Assembly: GCA_032622095.1 (NCBI GenBank) | Contig: CP136063.1 | Coordinates: forward strand, 75,679,980-75,743,979 | Reading direction: 5' to 3' | DNA length: 64,000 nucleotides | Source: Siphonodentalium dalli | Taxonomy: Eukaryota; Mollusca; Scaphopoda; Gadilida; Siphonodentaliidae | Shown: piece by piece, positions 46,400 to 58,171 of the stretch | Layout: each line of letters opens with the position of its first letter | Position numbering within the stretch: the stretch's first letter is position 1 | Program-made: the position numbers and the translations under genes | Notes under the pieces: generated by a model | Databases searched by the model: none | The model's input: the letters and a program-made list of their open reading frames with translations, nothing else | Told to the model about the DNA's origin: nothing

Positions 46400-46860
46400 A
46401 TAAGAGTTACTGTAGAATATGAAATGCAAACAACACCGGTGGACACTTCATTGAAGGCGCTTGTGATAGTTAACATACACGTGCCAAATTTCATCAAGAT
46501 ACTATAACTCATAGCTGAAATAATAGCTGGCAAAACATCAATATGTCAAGATAAACAAAAATGAATAACTCTAGAATGAATAATGTGAACAACACCACTT
46601 CGTTGAATGTCCTTATGATGATGAACAGCCATACCAAATTTCATCAAAGTCCTTTAACCCATGGCTGAGATACCCAGGTATAAATATCGAAAATATCAAC
46701 ATTTCCAGATAAACAAAGATGAATACTTCTAAAACGAAAACCCGAACAAAACGGTTGAACGCTCCTCTGAATTTCCTCGTATATAGTGCTGAACATCCAA
46801 TACCAAATTTCTTTGAGATTCGACAACTGTGGTTGAGTTATCTACTTGAAAAGACAAACG
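46400..46860 (-). repeat. Degenerate tandem array, about 160-bp period
   Basis: CCAAATTTCATCAAGAT-type motifs at 46483, 46633 and 46802, with AACACC...TTGAA and GATAAACAAAGATGAATA blocks between. Confidence 0.65.
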
Positions 46861-48170
46861 AAAGCGTGTGTAAGTGGATATGGATAGTGGTTTAGGAGCT
46901 CAGGTGCGTCCTCATTAACGAGCTCAAACGAGTCATCAAAAAGTGCATCAACGGCAGAGTTTTAATGGCTACTTTGAATATTGATATTAGCATACGACAT
47001 ATAAAACACATATTATCTCTGTAAACTGTTGTTGTTAATTTGATGTGTATATGTCTATGTGTTATGTAAACTCTTCAGTACTGGAGAAAAATAAAAATTA
47101 TTTGCAGATATTTTTTTATGATCGTCCAGAGTTAATGAGCTTAAGCCCTAATTCCTTGTCCTTGAATACAAGGACAGTGTGGACATACATTTTGTCCAAA
47201 CGTTTGTGGTTTTTAGAAAGTTGTGTTATAATGATTTATAGACCCCAAACAACTGCAGTCAATATGGCATTTACAAAAAGGTTTACGGGTTTAAGCTCTT
47301 AAACCCAAAAAGCTCCTATACCTCATTTAAACCAAAGTCTAAACTCCATAAACCCCCTTCGTTGGCGCGGACGGACGGATGGATGGCCGGACGCATGTAA
47401 TCCAGTAAACCCTCCATTTCCATATGAAGGTATCATATCCTCAGATCAAAACCAATTCCTCTAACTAAAAATCTAACGTTTACCGACGAAAGTGAAGATA
47501 GCCGCGCGATTCGCACGACGCAACCGATTCAGTATATTCCTCCAACGTAGTAACCCAGTGAGTTTAGAGTTACTCCGCTTGTGATGATAAGTAATCGAAA
47601 AGGCAGGACATGGCGCGCACTCGGATTGCTTTTCCAAAATTTAATGTGAAGACCGAATCGATAGTGGACAGTGGAACCAACTGATATATATCTAAGACTC
47701 TGACAAATCATTCCATGCCATAGAGTTTGGATATTAGAATACCAAGTACTTTTCAGTTTATTGTGATCAACGGAATATGAATAACGCGATAAATTACAAA
47801 TGGAAATTATGTGGAAATTCAATAGACTCGTTTCCTTAATTATGTGGGAATTCAATAAACTCGTTTCCTTCCGATTTCCGGCGTTACATGATATACAGAC
47901 GAAGGTTTTGTTTTGAATATCGTAAATATGACCTCTCTGATTTGGCACCATATTAACATATTTTTTTTGACGGCCATAATATCGACATATTAACAGAGAA
48001 CGTTTTAACAAGCTTTGCATTTCATCAGCCAAGCAAAACTTCAAATGGTCGTCTCATATAAAGAGCGTCCATGCGTTTGTCGCCCAAAAGCTGTTGATAA
48101 TAAAGAGGGTTCATGATTTTGTGTTATTGTGGTCTTTTTCGACGAAGTACTTGTGAGTGACTTTGTGGAT
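46861..48170. other. No gene; T1-like fragment near 48058-48125
   Basis: ATAAAGAGCGTCC and AATAAAGAGGGTTC resemble the T1 middle. Nothing else is recognised. Confidence 0.4.
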
Positions 48171-49142
48171 TTCAAAGGCCCACTTAATTTTCGAATCCCC
48201 AGATCACATTATATAAAATATATGACATAGTATATACCATTTTATATACAAAGCTCCAATACAGTGTATTTTCAACTTATTCGATGTATTAAAGGCACGG
48301 GTGGTGTTCGTTGTAGAAATATTCATATTAGTTCAAATCGCCATCAACGGCAGGAATATTAAAATATATATAGTTTTGTTCATATGCCAATCATAATCAG
48401 CGCGTAAATAGTATATTGTCGTCAAGACGTGCGATGGTGTACGTAAACCAGAACCTTCTCGTGTTACAGAAGTTTTTCTTCTGTTTACATAACACAGCGC
48501 AATTATATTGGTTAATCACACACACATGATATAAACGTTCTTTATTAGTTCCATATCAGGAAAACAGTAACAAATAACGCTGTCTATATTTACCATATCC
48601 GGATCTAAACAAAAGCCATGAAATGTATCGCTTTTTGATTTTGTTTACATTACAAAGGAAAAACATTTGACAATACCACGCTGTTTATGCTATATTTCTG
48701 ATTGGTATAAGAACAAGGTCTGTCTATATTTTACTATTCTTTCTGTTTATGACGGTTTTTGACGGAGCTGAATATTTTAACAGCATACCCACCGCCAACA
48801 CCGCCCGTATCTTTAAACTGTGAACGTGTTGTTTTTGTTGAGAAACCGACGTCTGTTCTGAAGTTTCTACACACAAAGTATTATTATTTTCAATTATTTC
48901 CATTGAAAATAAACTATAGTTTAAATTCTGTTGCATTCTAGAAGCCATAATGGGGGAAATGATTTTATGATTTCAGCTATTTTCTATTACTCTATGGATA
49001 TCTTCGGAGACACAGACGTTGCAAGTGCTGATGAATTATATTATTTTAACCATTGTGTTATGGCATAGATTTTTATTAAAACCGTATATCAAGGCAATAT
49101 AAAACAATAATCGGTGACTCGAAAATTAAATGGGCCTTCAAA
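48171..49142 (-). mobile_element. TTAA-type element family T2, copy 2 (contains nested T1)
   Basis: GGCCCACTTAATTTTCGAAT left; GACTCGAAAATTAAATGGGCC right. The flanking tetranucleotides read TCAA on both sides, as if TTAA had been TCAA or had mutated. The body matches 4325-5287 inverted. Confidence 0.75.
48289..48816 (-). mobile_element. TTAA element family T1, copy 6 (long subfamily), nested in T2
   Basis: AGGCACGGGTGGTG left, CACCGCCCGTATCT right; TTAA at 48289-48292 and 48813-48816. It shares the long-subfamily blocks with 28357. Confidence 0.9.
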
Positions 49143-49330
49143 GTTATGTTTCGTGTTCTTTTGTCTGGTAAGTGAAAATTGCACAGAAATTTATGGATTA
49201 TGCGACATCAAATCGGACCATGGATGATTTGTTTTGTTTTGCACGAGATATACATTTTCACATGTGCGTTATGACACTATGTGTTTAACCCATGCTATTG
49301 CAATTGTCCGCAAAGGAGATACATTTAGCA
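49143..49330. other. Unassigned
   Basis: Nothing is supported. Confidence 0.3.
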
Positions 49331-50177
49331 CGGCGGGGAATCACGTGTTTCGAGGTTGGTGAGTACCACGCATACAAAATGGCCGACACACGAAATCATA
49401 ATATACGAGGAACTGACACAACACACAGGATTTTGATTATTACCAGCAAATGCTTGTTTATTTTCAGTGGGTTTTCTATAACATTACTGACCAAAGTTGA
49501 CAGTCGGAGGTGCGTGGAATACTCCAGTCCATACATCTTGGAATATCCTTCGACTGACAACTTTGGTCAGAATGTTGGAGGAAACAATTGTGAATTTTGA
49601 CACAAATGAGGTATCAGCTTGTTTGAGAAATAGTATAGCATCTGCTCGTAGCTGACAAAATGCCATGTAATATGTCACATCTTTAACCCTTTACCCAACA
49701 AACCGGCCAAAACCGGCCAAATAAAGCTTCAACAGCCTAAAATATCTTCGGTCTGTCTCAATAGAACCATACAAATATGGGTATCATTGGAACCGGCTCC
49801 TTGACCACATTGTGATAGTTACAGTTATGCCCTGTGCCAATGCATTCTCTTATATATGCGAGTCGACCATAGGTCGCCTCGCATATATAAGAGAATGCAT
49901 TGGCCTAAACAAAAATCTTTTTTTAACACTTTTTACCATTTTTTCTTACATTCTTTAACAATTTTATAATTTTTAATGTGTTAAGCCAATGCATTCTCTT
50001 ATATATGCGAGGCGACCTATGGTCGACTCGCATATATAAGAGAATGCATTGGCACAGGGCCGTTCTGTTGGGTAAAGGGTTAACTACCTTTTTCCTCGTT
50101 TCTGGTCGCTTTTTCGATCGCCTCGGCCATTTTGATGCGTGCTACTCATCAACTCGAAACCACGTGATTCCCCACCG
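49331..50177. mobile_element. Inverted-repeat element W, host of a T3 insertion
   Basis: CGGCGGGGAATCACGTGTTT...CATACAAAATGGCCGA (49331-49388) is mirrored at 50120-50177 by TCGGCCATTTTGATGCGTGC...CACGTGATTCCCCACCG. Inside lie a hairpin (49486-49572: CTGACCAAAGTTGACAGTCG and its inverse) and the T3 copy. No coding. Confidence 0.7.
49683..50083 (-). mobile_element. TTAA element family T3, copy 4
   Basis: Intact TTAA ends and both hairpins (49838-49905 and 49986-50052). Nearly identical to 33725-34123, hence probably recent. Confidence 0.9.
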
Positions 50178-50333
50178 TTTTTAGAATGATTCTAAATCTG
50201 TTCATTTGCCATTTGCTCGATACCAAGGTCTGAGTTTACAGAGAACTGTAGAGTTATTCGCCTTAGACAGAGGACTGATGACGATGCACACTATATTCAC
50301 TGGCGCACCATAATGTTACTGAAACCCGCCGGG

Positions 50334-50694
50334 TTAAGTGGTCCTGCTATAACAATATGGTGCTGGACAGCTGGTGGGTCCTGCTAAATTCCTATGACGC
50401 TGATAGGGAAAAGTGCACTCTTATAACCGATGTGTAGAAAGGATTACACATAAAATGTGTAAACCCGATTAATACGCACATCAACATGTAATTTTACATA
50501 TACCATATAGGTCGGGATACTGAACTAGCATTTTTGTCTACGATCTTTGTGTGTCAGAATCGACATTATTATTGTGTAAAAAATTAATAATGATTTTGTA
50601 GAGGGCCACACATTTTGTGCAGAAAGCCTACACTTAAGAGAGGTGATGCGCTTAAAAGGTAGCATTAATTTTCTCTGTTAGCAGGACAACTTAA
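50334..50694. mobile_element. TTAA-flanked element T6
   Basis: TTAAGTGGTCCTGCTATAAC left; GTTAGCAGGACAAC-TTAA right. TIR of about 13 bp. Similar TAGCAGGACC / GATCCTGCTA ends occur at 20870-20955. Interior non-coding. Confidence 0.6.
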
Positions 50695-50879
50695 CTAGGG
50701 GTGAAAACATGCAGTTGGGGGACAAAATATTAAATAAGAGGTCGCAGACCAAACGTCCTCCGAATCGAGGTGGACGTTTGGGACGTTGGCCTTTTTAAGA
50801 ACAAAGAATTCAAATTCTGGCAAAATTTGACTCAAACTAGACGATGACCTGCATGTTATCAAAGATGAGCCACACATCA

Positions 50880-51345
50880 AGTATCAAGAGATTCTTTTGA
50901 AGAATGCTCAATTTATCATTGAGACATGAATAGAATAAAACAGAACTTGGTCTGAATATTCCCAAATGAGAACCACGTGCCAAATACATGCATCAAGAAG
51001 TTCCGTTGAATATTGCTCAAGTTACAATGCGGAAAACCCGAGCACAGTTATTTTTAATGGGCATAACACCGTTAAAATAATCGGAACGTCACCAAATTCG
51101 AAATTGGCCTGCGTCTGATAAAATGTAAACCAAGTATCAAATATAAAACAAATTAATGTTCAATATTGCTCAAGTTACTATGCGGACAACACGAAAACAG
51201 CCCTTTATAAGTCGAATAAGAGGCATAACTCCGTAAAAATCATCGGACGGTGACCACATTCGAACTTGCGTCAAATGTGAACCACGTACCAACTATCGAG
51301 AAATTCTGTTGAATATTGCTCAAGTTATCATGCAGACAATGACGA
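50880..51345 (+). repeat. Degenerate tandem array, about 150-bp period
   Basis: AATATTGCTCAAGTTACAAT-type cores at about 51009, 51162 and 51311 (weaker at 50900), each followed by GCGGACAAC. Confidence 0.65.
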
Positions 51346-51676
51346 ACAGACGCACGCATGCACAAAGGCATGCATGGACGGAGATGTTGATGATAATAGT
51401 CCTCAGAAATTGTCCGGGGAACAATCAGACCTATCGTGAATAATTTTAAGCATTTGTGTCGATATTTTGCGGTAAACCTTCCTTACGAATTGTACTTTGT
51501 AAACATTTAGACTTTTGATGATCGCTGTCTTGTTTCGTTGTTTGATGTATACTTTCCGGATGTGCAGAGATAACATATTGTCCCTCGTGTTGTTATACGA
51601 TATTTATCGGCAACAAAACGCAACCCAATGCTGGTTCAAAATCGACATTGAACATATCGTTTGGGTAAAGTAGGTT
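51346..51676. other. No gene recognised
   Basis: Nothing is supported. Confidence 0.4.
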
Positions 51677-51799
51677 AGTCCGAGGTTTCTATAGTTCGAG
51701 GGTTCATTAGTCTGAGGGTTCAATAGTCCGATGGTTCGATAGTCAGACGGTTCAATGGTCCGAGGGGTCGATAGTCCGAGGATTCGATAGTCCAATCGT
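51677..51799 (+). repeat. 16-bp minisatellite, about 7.5 units
   Basis: AGTCCGAGGGTTCAAT consensus, each unit with one to four changes. Confidence 0.85.
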
Positions 51800-51866
51800 C
51801 ACGTGATTAGAATGTGTCATGCACAATTACGAATGGACGGACACGACTTGTAATCCGGTGATAACG

Positions 51867-52020
51867 GTAGTGACCTCTACGGACACAGAACGGATTACGC
51901 ACGCATCAACGGACAACGGCATGTAGAACCCTGAGTCAGTTCGTGAACCCGGTAGTGACCGTTATGCGCAAAGAAACGATTTACACGCGGACAACGGTAT
52001 AGTTCGAACCCTGAGCCCAG
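51867..52020 (+). repeat. Tandem duplication of about 80 bp
   Basis: CGGTAGTGACC...GGACAACGG...GAACCCTGAG occurs twice (51867 and 51951). Confidence 0.6.
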
Positions 52021-52816
52021 TCAGCCAATCAACACCGAGAAAAGCCGACCGAGCCCACATTCTAGCGACACACACAAGCACGACAATCGTGACGGTGGTA
52101 ATTCTCGAATAGGCAAGGTGATAATCACGCTGTTCATACGTGAACTCAAACACCGGGTGAGAAGACTCGCACAACGGGACAATGTTACGAATTTTTGTCG
52201 ACACATCTCAGAAAGTCGGTAAGTATTAAACAAATGAAACTTATCTTGCCTTCCAGATTCGTTTGGGACGTTTGGGAGATAATCATCTATCAAATGCATT
52301 CTTCCATTTACCTAAATTATGTGTCATATTTGTGAAAATCATATTCGAAATACTAGTTTCATTCATTTCTCTCTCTTTTACGATTTTCGTCGTTTATGGA
52401 GGTATGGAGGCATTTCTAGTCGCTCTCAGAGAATATTTAGTATATTATTAGATAGATCAACAACTTGGCTTTCTCACAAGTGAAAACCAGTTGTTTTGAC
52501 AAGATAAAACGTGGGGAAATAGATTGTGTTTTGAAACTCGGTATTCTCGACCGGTTTTGAAGACCACGATCTTCGGGTGACCGAATTGTGTTTGCACCAA
52601 GTATACCGGGTAAATGCTGATAGAAAATACTATTGACACACATAAAATGTATAACATGTTTGTTGAGATCGAAATATGGGTCATTATTAAAATAATTTCA
52701 ACTACAGACGATGCACATATATATAAATTGACACAAATGAGTGAGTTAGTTGCCATTATTGCACTAATTTATGCATTAAGAGAGAACAAAACGAAAGTTC
52801 GATTTTCTGTCTATGC
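52021..52816. other. No gene recognised
   Basis: Nothing is supported. Confidence 0.4.
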
Positions 52817-53317
52817 ACTATGGGAGGCCAATTTCACATTTATTAATAATTGCGCTTCAGCGCAATTCAGCCTGATTCATATCAATTGCGCTTCAGCGCA
52901 ATTTAATTGCGCTGAATCGCAATTATTGTTACAAGCTTACACCCCTGAACTGGGGGTTAACCTGATATGGGAAAATAATTGCGCTTCAGCGCAATTAATT
53001 TTGTATTGGATTTATTTATTAACTCGGGGTTAGCCATATATGGGGAAAATAATTGCGCTTCAGCGCAATTGAATTGCGCTTCTGTGCAATTAATTCTGTA
53101 TTGGATTTATTTATTAATTTACTGGGGGGTTTAGCCATATATGGAAAATTAATTGCGCTTAAGCGCAATTAATTGTGTATTGCGCTTCAGCGCAATTGAA
53201 TTGCTCTGGATCGCAATGGATTGCGCTGAAGCGCTATGGATTGCACTGAAGCGCAATTGAATTGCGCTGAAGCACAATTATTAATAAATTGTGAATTTGG
53301 CCTCCCATAATGCACCA
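52817..53317. mobile_element. Palindrome-array element R
   Basis: Inverted ends: CACTATGGGAGGCCAATTTC and the mirror GAATTTGGCCTCCCATAATG. About a dozen copies of the palindrome AATTGCGCTTCAGCGCAATT at 52848, 52884, 52905, 52977, 53051, 53072, 53151, 53178, 53199, 53219, 53239 and 53260. The core reads CTTCAG mostly on the left and CTGAAG on the right, so the array is itself inverted. A spacer of about 90 bp (GTATTGGATTTATTTATTAA ... GTTAGCCATATATGG) repeats between units. Confidence 0.85.
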
Positions 53318-53448
53318 TGGTATGACGCATGTGTGTGGACTGACACAAACATACATGTATATGTGCTACTATACTTTATCAAACAACATACATATGTGGA
53401 AGTTGTTATTATGACACATCATGTCTGAAAGTTGTATTGCCTCAACCA

Positions 53449-53525
53449 TTGTATTTATTGTATTACATTGTATTTATTGTATTACATTGTATTTATTGTA
53501 TTACATTTATTGTATTACATTTATG
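53449..53525 (+). repeat. 20-bp minisatellite
   Basis: TTGTATTTATTGTATTACAT units, the last ones shortened. Confidence 0.9.
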
Positions 53526-53879
53526 CAGGTACCATTTGACTGAGTATCTCTATATGTGTCTAAGTCTATACCGGAATGATTTTTGTCTCCAGAAAATGTC
53601 CTTGTACTATGACTTATTTGCATATTTTGTGTTTGGATGCTAATGGTGGGTAATTATTTTAGCCCTCGTGTGCATGTGGGTACCTGAATTGTGTGATTTG
53701 GTTACACGTATACATACGGTATAACAATACTTCGTATTCTATTTCAGATAGATGTAGGTCGAGCCATATAGATGTCGCCATTGTTCGATCTTCAGCACCC
53801 TATAACCCACTATCGACCACAAGTGTGCCACAGACCCTGACAAGGTGTTGTTACTTGTAGTATCACCTCAATGAACATA

Positions 53880-54270
53880 ACGGAAATACTGGTTATTTGG
53901 AGAGGAAACACCCTGGATTAATTCCAGAAGTGTTAAAGATGTGGAAGCAGCGTTTGGTTGTCCATGGCGATAATGGATTAGTTATCGAGGAATGCCTCAG
54001 TACATGGCGAAGTTCTTCTCGGAAAGTCCGGACACCTATCGAAAACACGGCAATTCACATGGAGACTGCCCCTAGCCTTGTGTACCATTTATATTACAAA
54101 CTGGCATAATTCGACAACGAGGACATGTTCATTGCGTTTCTTCAGTAGGTCAGTAGTAGCAGGCCGCTTCCCATTGGATGAACACCATAGCATACAGTGT
54201 ACCTGTTATTCCTGGCCATCGTTAGATGGTTCGAATGTTAAAATACTTCCCAAATGCGATATAATCCTGC
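53880..54270 (+). pseudogene. Unidentified decayed coding stretch
   Basis: One frame reads HPGLIPEVLKMWKQRLVVHG. A shift then gives PQYMAKFFSESPDTYRKHGN, a stop, and PCVPFILQTGIIRQRGHVHC. A later ASHWMNTIAYSVPVIPGHR follows two stops. The continuity suggests a broken ORF from a transposon or gene. I cannot name it. It lies 900 bp upstream of the LINE and could be part of an older element. Confidence 0.35.
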
Positions 54271-55150
54271 AAAGATACTATTCTCGCAAATAGGCTTCAG
54301 GCTTTTTCACGGAAAATTCATCAGGTTCATGTCAGACAGAGTTCGAGGTCTGGATTAAAAATTAAGCAAATCGTGTTCAATAATAGCAAATGTCCACTCA
54401 TCTCGTGATCGAATGTGTTCCGTATTTGTTGGATGTGTTTTGAACACAAGTTAGGCTTTTCAGTTCGCATATATCATGAGTATTCATTTAACAGAACATA
54501 ACATCGCGAAATAAACCTATGCGCGTGATTCCCAAACCCGATGTGCGTGGTTCAAACACATTAAGCTAACCCGCGTTGTGTGAGTTCCCACCGAGCACCA
54601 ACCCCCGGGATAGTTATCTCGGGATTTCTTGGGATAACCTGTTTCAAAGATTGAGCTGTTCATGGGCATATCGTGGGATATATTTGTGTTGTACGATGAG
54701 TGTGATAGGTTGCATCAAGGTCAACAGATGACTGCGTGAAGATCCATTCAAATAGAACATTTAGACAAGCTTGGGAAATATTTGTTACATATCGCACCAT
54801 TATAAATGCCGACGTTTTCGCTATTGTTTACTTGAAACATAATCTATCTGCAAAATAATAGCTCGCAAACAATCTGAAAAGTTGAAATGTGTATGAGTAA
54901 ATATGGCAATGTTTCACCTATACTGTCTGTCACCGTGATCCGATGTGCGACGTCTCCACCCGGTGTGTGACTTCACGTATGCCCAGCGTGATAATAGGCA
55001 CAAGTAATTGACCCTACCGCAATGAAGTACAAGTCGAATTGAAGAAAAATCCAGCGAATTCTGGTGGTAAGTCCACCAAATTTGAAACACGTCGTTCCTT
55101 GTTGTCAGACATATCGGCGTGTGATGTCTAACCTGCTATAATTCGGTCTG
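54271..55150. other. No gene recognised
   Basis: It may include the LINE 5' region. Confidence 0.4.
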
Positions 55151-55765
55151 GCAATTTATGGCAGTCGTGGTTATCGCCGCTGGGCAGTAGCGTGAATTAC
55201 CGTGGACTGAAAATCTCTGACCCAAATGTACAGTTGTATCAAGTGTCGGGTGCACGCTATGAAGAGTTCAATGACTTACTGGAGCAGGCAGCGAGCGATA
55301 AACGTGTCCATACTGACAGGGTAAATTATGTTGTTAGGGACCAACCACATTATTCACACGCGCGAAGGCTACCATAATGATTAGTGTCATAGGCGAAGCT
55401 TTGCCGCAGATACTGAAACTATTTCCAAACGCTGAACTGAGGTTATGCAGTGTGCCTCCCAGAAAAGGGAAAAGCGCACGAGTTCAAGATCAGAACAGTG
55501 CCGTTATATTAGATATGAACACATTGAATACATTTGCGGAAAGAAACCAAAAATGAAATTTGTTGACAGTTCTGCTGTATTTTGGATTGGTGACGGTGTA
55601 ACGAAGGCACTGTTCGATGAAAATGACAGAAACGGTCTTCATTTCAGCCCCGAGGGCCGTGATAAGTTGAGTGTAGCTTTAGTGGAAGCTTCGAATGCGT
55701 CGAAGCGTGGGCGACAGGAAACACCGTCCCCTGTCCAGAACAAGGCACACAAAACTGGGACATGA
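55150..55765 (+). pseudogene. LINE ORF1 remnant, SGNH/esterase-type domain
   Basis: The frame around 55180 gives LGSSVNYRGLKISDP, a block-I-like GSS with the nucleophile Ser, followed by YQVSGARYEEFNDLL. After a shift come LPQILKLFPNAELRLCSVPP and ILDMNTLNTFAERNQK. After another shift FWIGDGVTKALFDENDRNGL continues into HFSPEGRDKL, the block-V region with the catalytic His. SGNH-type esterase domains are typical of ORF1p in CR1/L2-like LINEs. The C-terminus is basic and Pro/Gln-rich, ending at TGA 55765. At least two frameshifts, so it is dead. ORF2 follows about 85 bp later on the same strand. Confidence 0.75.
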
Positions 55766-55849
55766 ACTGCATGTGGTGACAATGTCATGCGGTCAAAAAT
55801 GTTAATAAAGCTGTAGCTCATGTATCGGTCACTAACGAAGTTGTTGACA

Positions 55850-57149
55850 ATGAACGTGGTGGTGATGATGACGATGATAATGGTGGTGGTGGTGGTTGGT
55901 GACAATTATGATGGTGCTGATGATGATGCTGGTAATGACTACGACAATGATAATGGCAATAGCGATGACGATGATAATGTTGATGGACATGATGATGATT
56001 CTCAACACAATGTTGGTTTTAAAATATTATCTCTTAATGTTTATGGCTTGTATCAAAGGCTGAACTATCCCGAATTCCAATCTTTATTAGATCAGTAATA
56101 CGTGCTCTGTCTTTGTGAAACGAAGACATACATGGAGGACGACATATCTATACCGGGTTTCGAAATTATATCCAAGAGGAGCAGACGTAGAGGTGAAGGT
56201 AATCGGTCAGGCGGAATATTCATAGTCGTAAAACCTTCGAAACATTTGGTAGTCAAACAAATTAATCTTAGTTCAGAACAACAATATCAGTTTTACCACA
56301 ACAAATCCGCTGTCAAAACTTATACATAGCGGCGGTCTACGTTATGTACAACACACAAACACTATAGATACGCAGATAATCAGTGGTCCGATAACGTGTT
56401 ACAGGATATTCTAACCATCAGAGGATCGGGTCATGAGGTTCTACTATTGGGCGATTTTAATGCAAGGACGAGCACACTGAACGACAATACTGATGATGAT
56501 GAATGGACAGACGTTGACTATCTTGGCAATTATATATGTGTACCTGACAATTTTGATAAGCCCATTTCAGTTATTGAAATTCCAGAAAGTTGTTCAACAG
56601 ATAAAGGGAAACCAACTCGTATGGATACCGACTTATCGACTTTTGTAAGGGTGGTAGTATTAATATCATGAATGGAAGGTCAGGTAACTATCACGGAATA
56701 GGCAAATGCATATGTCGAGAAGTTAGTGTTATTGATTATGCAATTGGGACTAGAATGCTATTCCCACTTGTTACTGATTTTGATATACTCGATTTCAGAC
56801 GTGCACTGTGGTCTGACCATTACGCTTGATTTATCTTATAGCGAGCAGACATATACTCAACCAACTAATGGGATCCCCTTGGGACCAAAGATTCGAAGAT
56901 GGAGGCACGACAAATATAGTGATTATATCGCCGCGGTGCAAGAAGCTATACCTGAACTGAATGACTTGTTTAATTCTGTTCACTCTGTGAATTCGTCCCA
57001 AGATATTGACTTATTGACCAGGGGAGTCTCCGATGTTTTAGCAAAGGCTGGCGAGAAGACGTTTTCAATTACAAATAGGACTAAACAGAAGCATCATAAG
57101 ACAGGATATAAGGGAACAATGTGGTTTGACGCAGAGTGTAGACGTAAAA
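55850..57149 (+). pseudogene. LINE ORF2 remnant, AP-like endonuclease domain
   Basis: It starts ATG at 55850 with an unusual Asp/Asn-rich leader made by GAT-type repeats (to 55990), then FKILSLNVYGLYQRLNYPEF. After a stop, LCLCETKTYMEDDI is the Glu-containing endonuclease motif and SGGIFIVV follows. LLLGDFNAR (about 56440) is the catalytic Asp/Asn motif. FDILDFRRALWSDHYA (about 56790-56825) carries the terminal SDH. The frame then runs to WFDAECRRK at 57149, where a 5.3-kb element is inserted. Several stops are present. Domain order and motifs are those of exonuclease/endonuclease/phosphatase-type LINE endonucleases. Confidence 0.85.
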
Positions 57150-58171
57150 TAGACCGGCCCCCAGATGAGGGTAGTGTCACACGAAAGGGTAGAAATTTTG
57201 ACGCTATCTCCAATTATCTTTGTCCCATGGGGGTTCCAAAACACTGAGGTATCCAGGCCGGAACATGTGGAAAATATATATTTTTTGACCTTTTTGGTGT
57301 TTTTGACCTGCAAATTTCAGTATAATCAGGAAAACCAATAAAATAAGACAAATGTTGAATAAAATATACTTGAATATAAGATATTTATTCTATCTTGGTT
57401 GCTTAAAATTTATGATCTGCAAAACGTTATATTATCCAACAAATTTTGTGAACAATTCATGAAAATGCCAAAAATATGCATAAATTGCAGTGCTTTTTCA
57501 AAAAAGTTTTCCAGAAGATTTCCTATAAAATTTTCAGTTTTCGGTATCAAGCTCTGAGTGGTGCATCAAACTTTTCAGCATTATATACCTGATTTAATAA
57601 TATCAAAATCACAAGCAATGATATCCAAAAAGCCGAGATATTTCCAAAAACTTAACCCACCCCCCTAAAATTGATTTTCTATCTGAAAATACCTGTCAAG
57701 TCAGAATAGCCCGTTTTCGTTCCGTTTTGTTAACCAATTCAGAGTCTTATTATATATCATGGAATTTACATGTATCTGAGGAGGTTTATGTTATGGTATA
57801 GTCTATTTTTGTTTAATTTTTTGATTTGTTGGGGGTAAATTATCTAACATTTTGATTATTGTAAGTGAAAAATTCCCATGACTGTCAGTTTTATGGATAC
57901 AGCTGCACAACATGCACCACAATAAGCATAAATTCTTCCCCAATATCAGACATGGAATGCTATAATCATGTACCAGACTAGAATTAAGAAATAAAGTAAA
58001 ACTTAACCCTACCACAAGATAGTGTTCTCAATGCTCTCAATGTTATGCTATACGAAACTCGAAAGGTTGTTCATACTTAAGTGGATAGAATTCATATCAT
58101 AAATTGCAATAGTTCTGCCCACGGATTATGCAATCTCATCTTCATTGTCAATTTCATCAAATTTGATGGTA

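Noticed and set aside
52614-53033. 139-codon open frame
   Set aside because: It runs through the left end and palindromes of element R.
52848-53279. CRISPR-like look of regularly spaced 20-bp repeats
   Set aside because: Repeats are palindromic, spacers are absent or are themselves repeated, there are no cas genes, and the DNA is eukaryotic.
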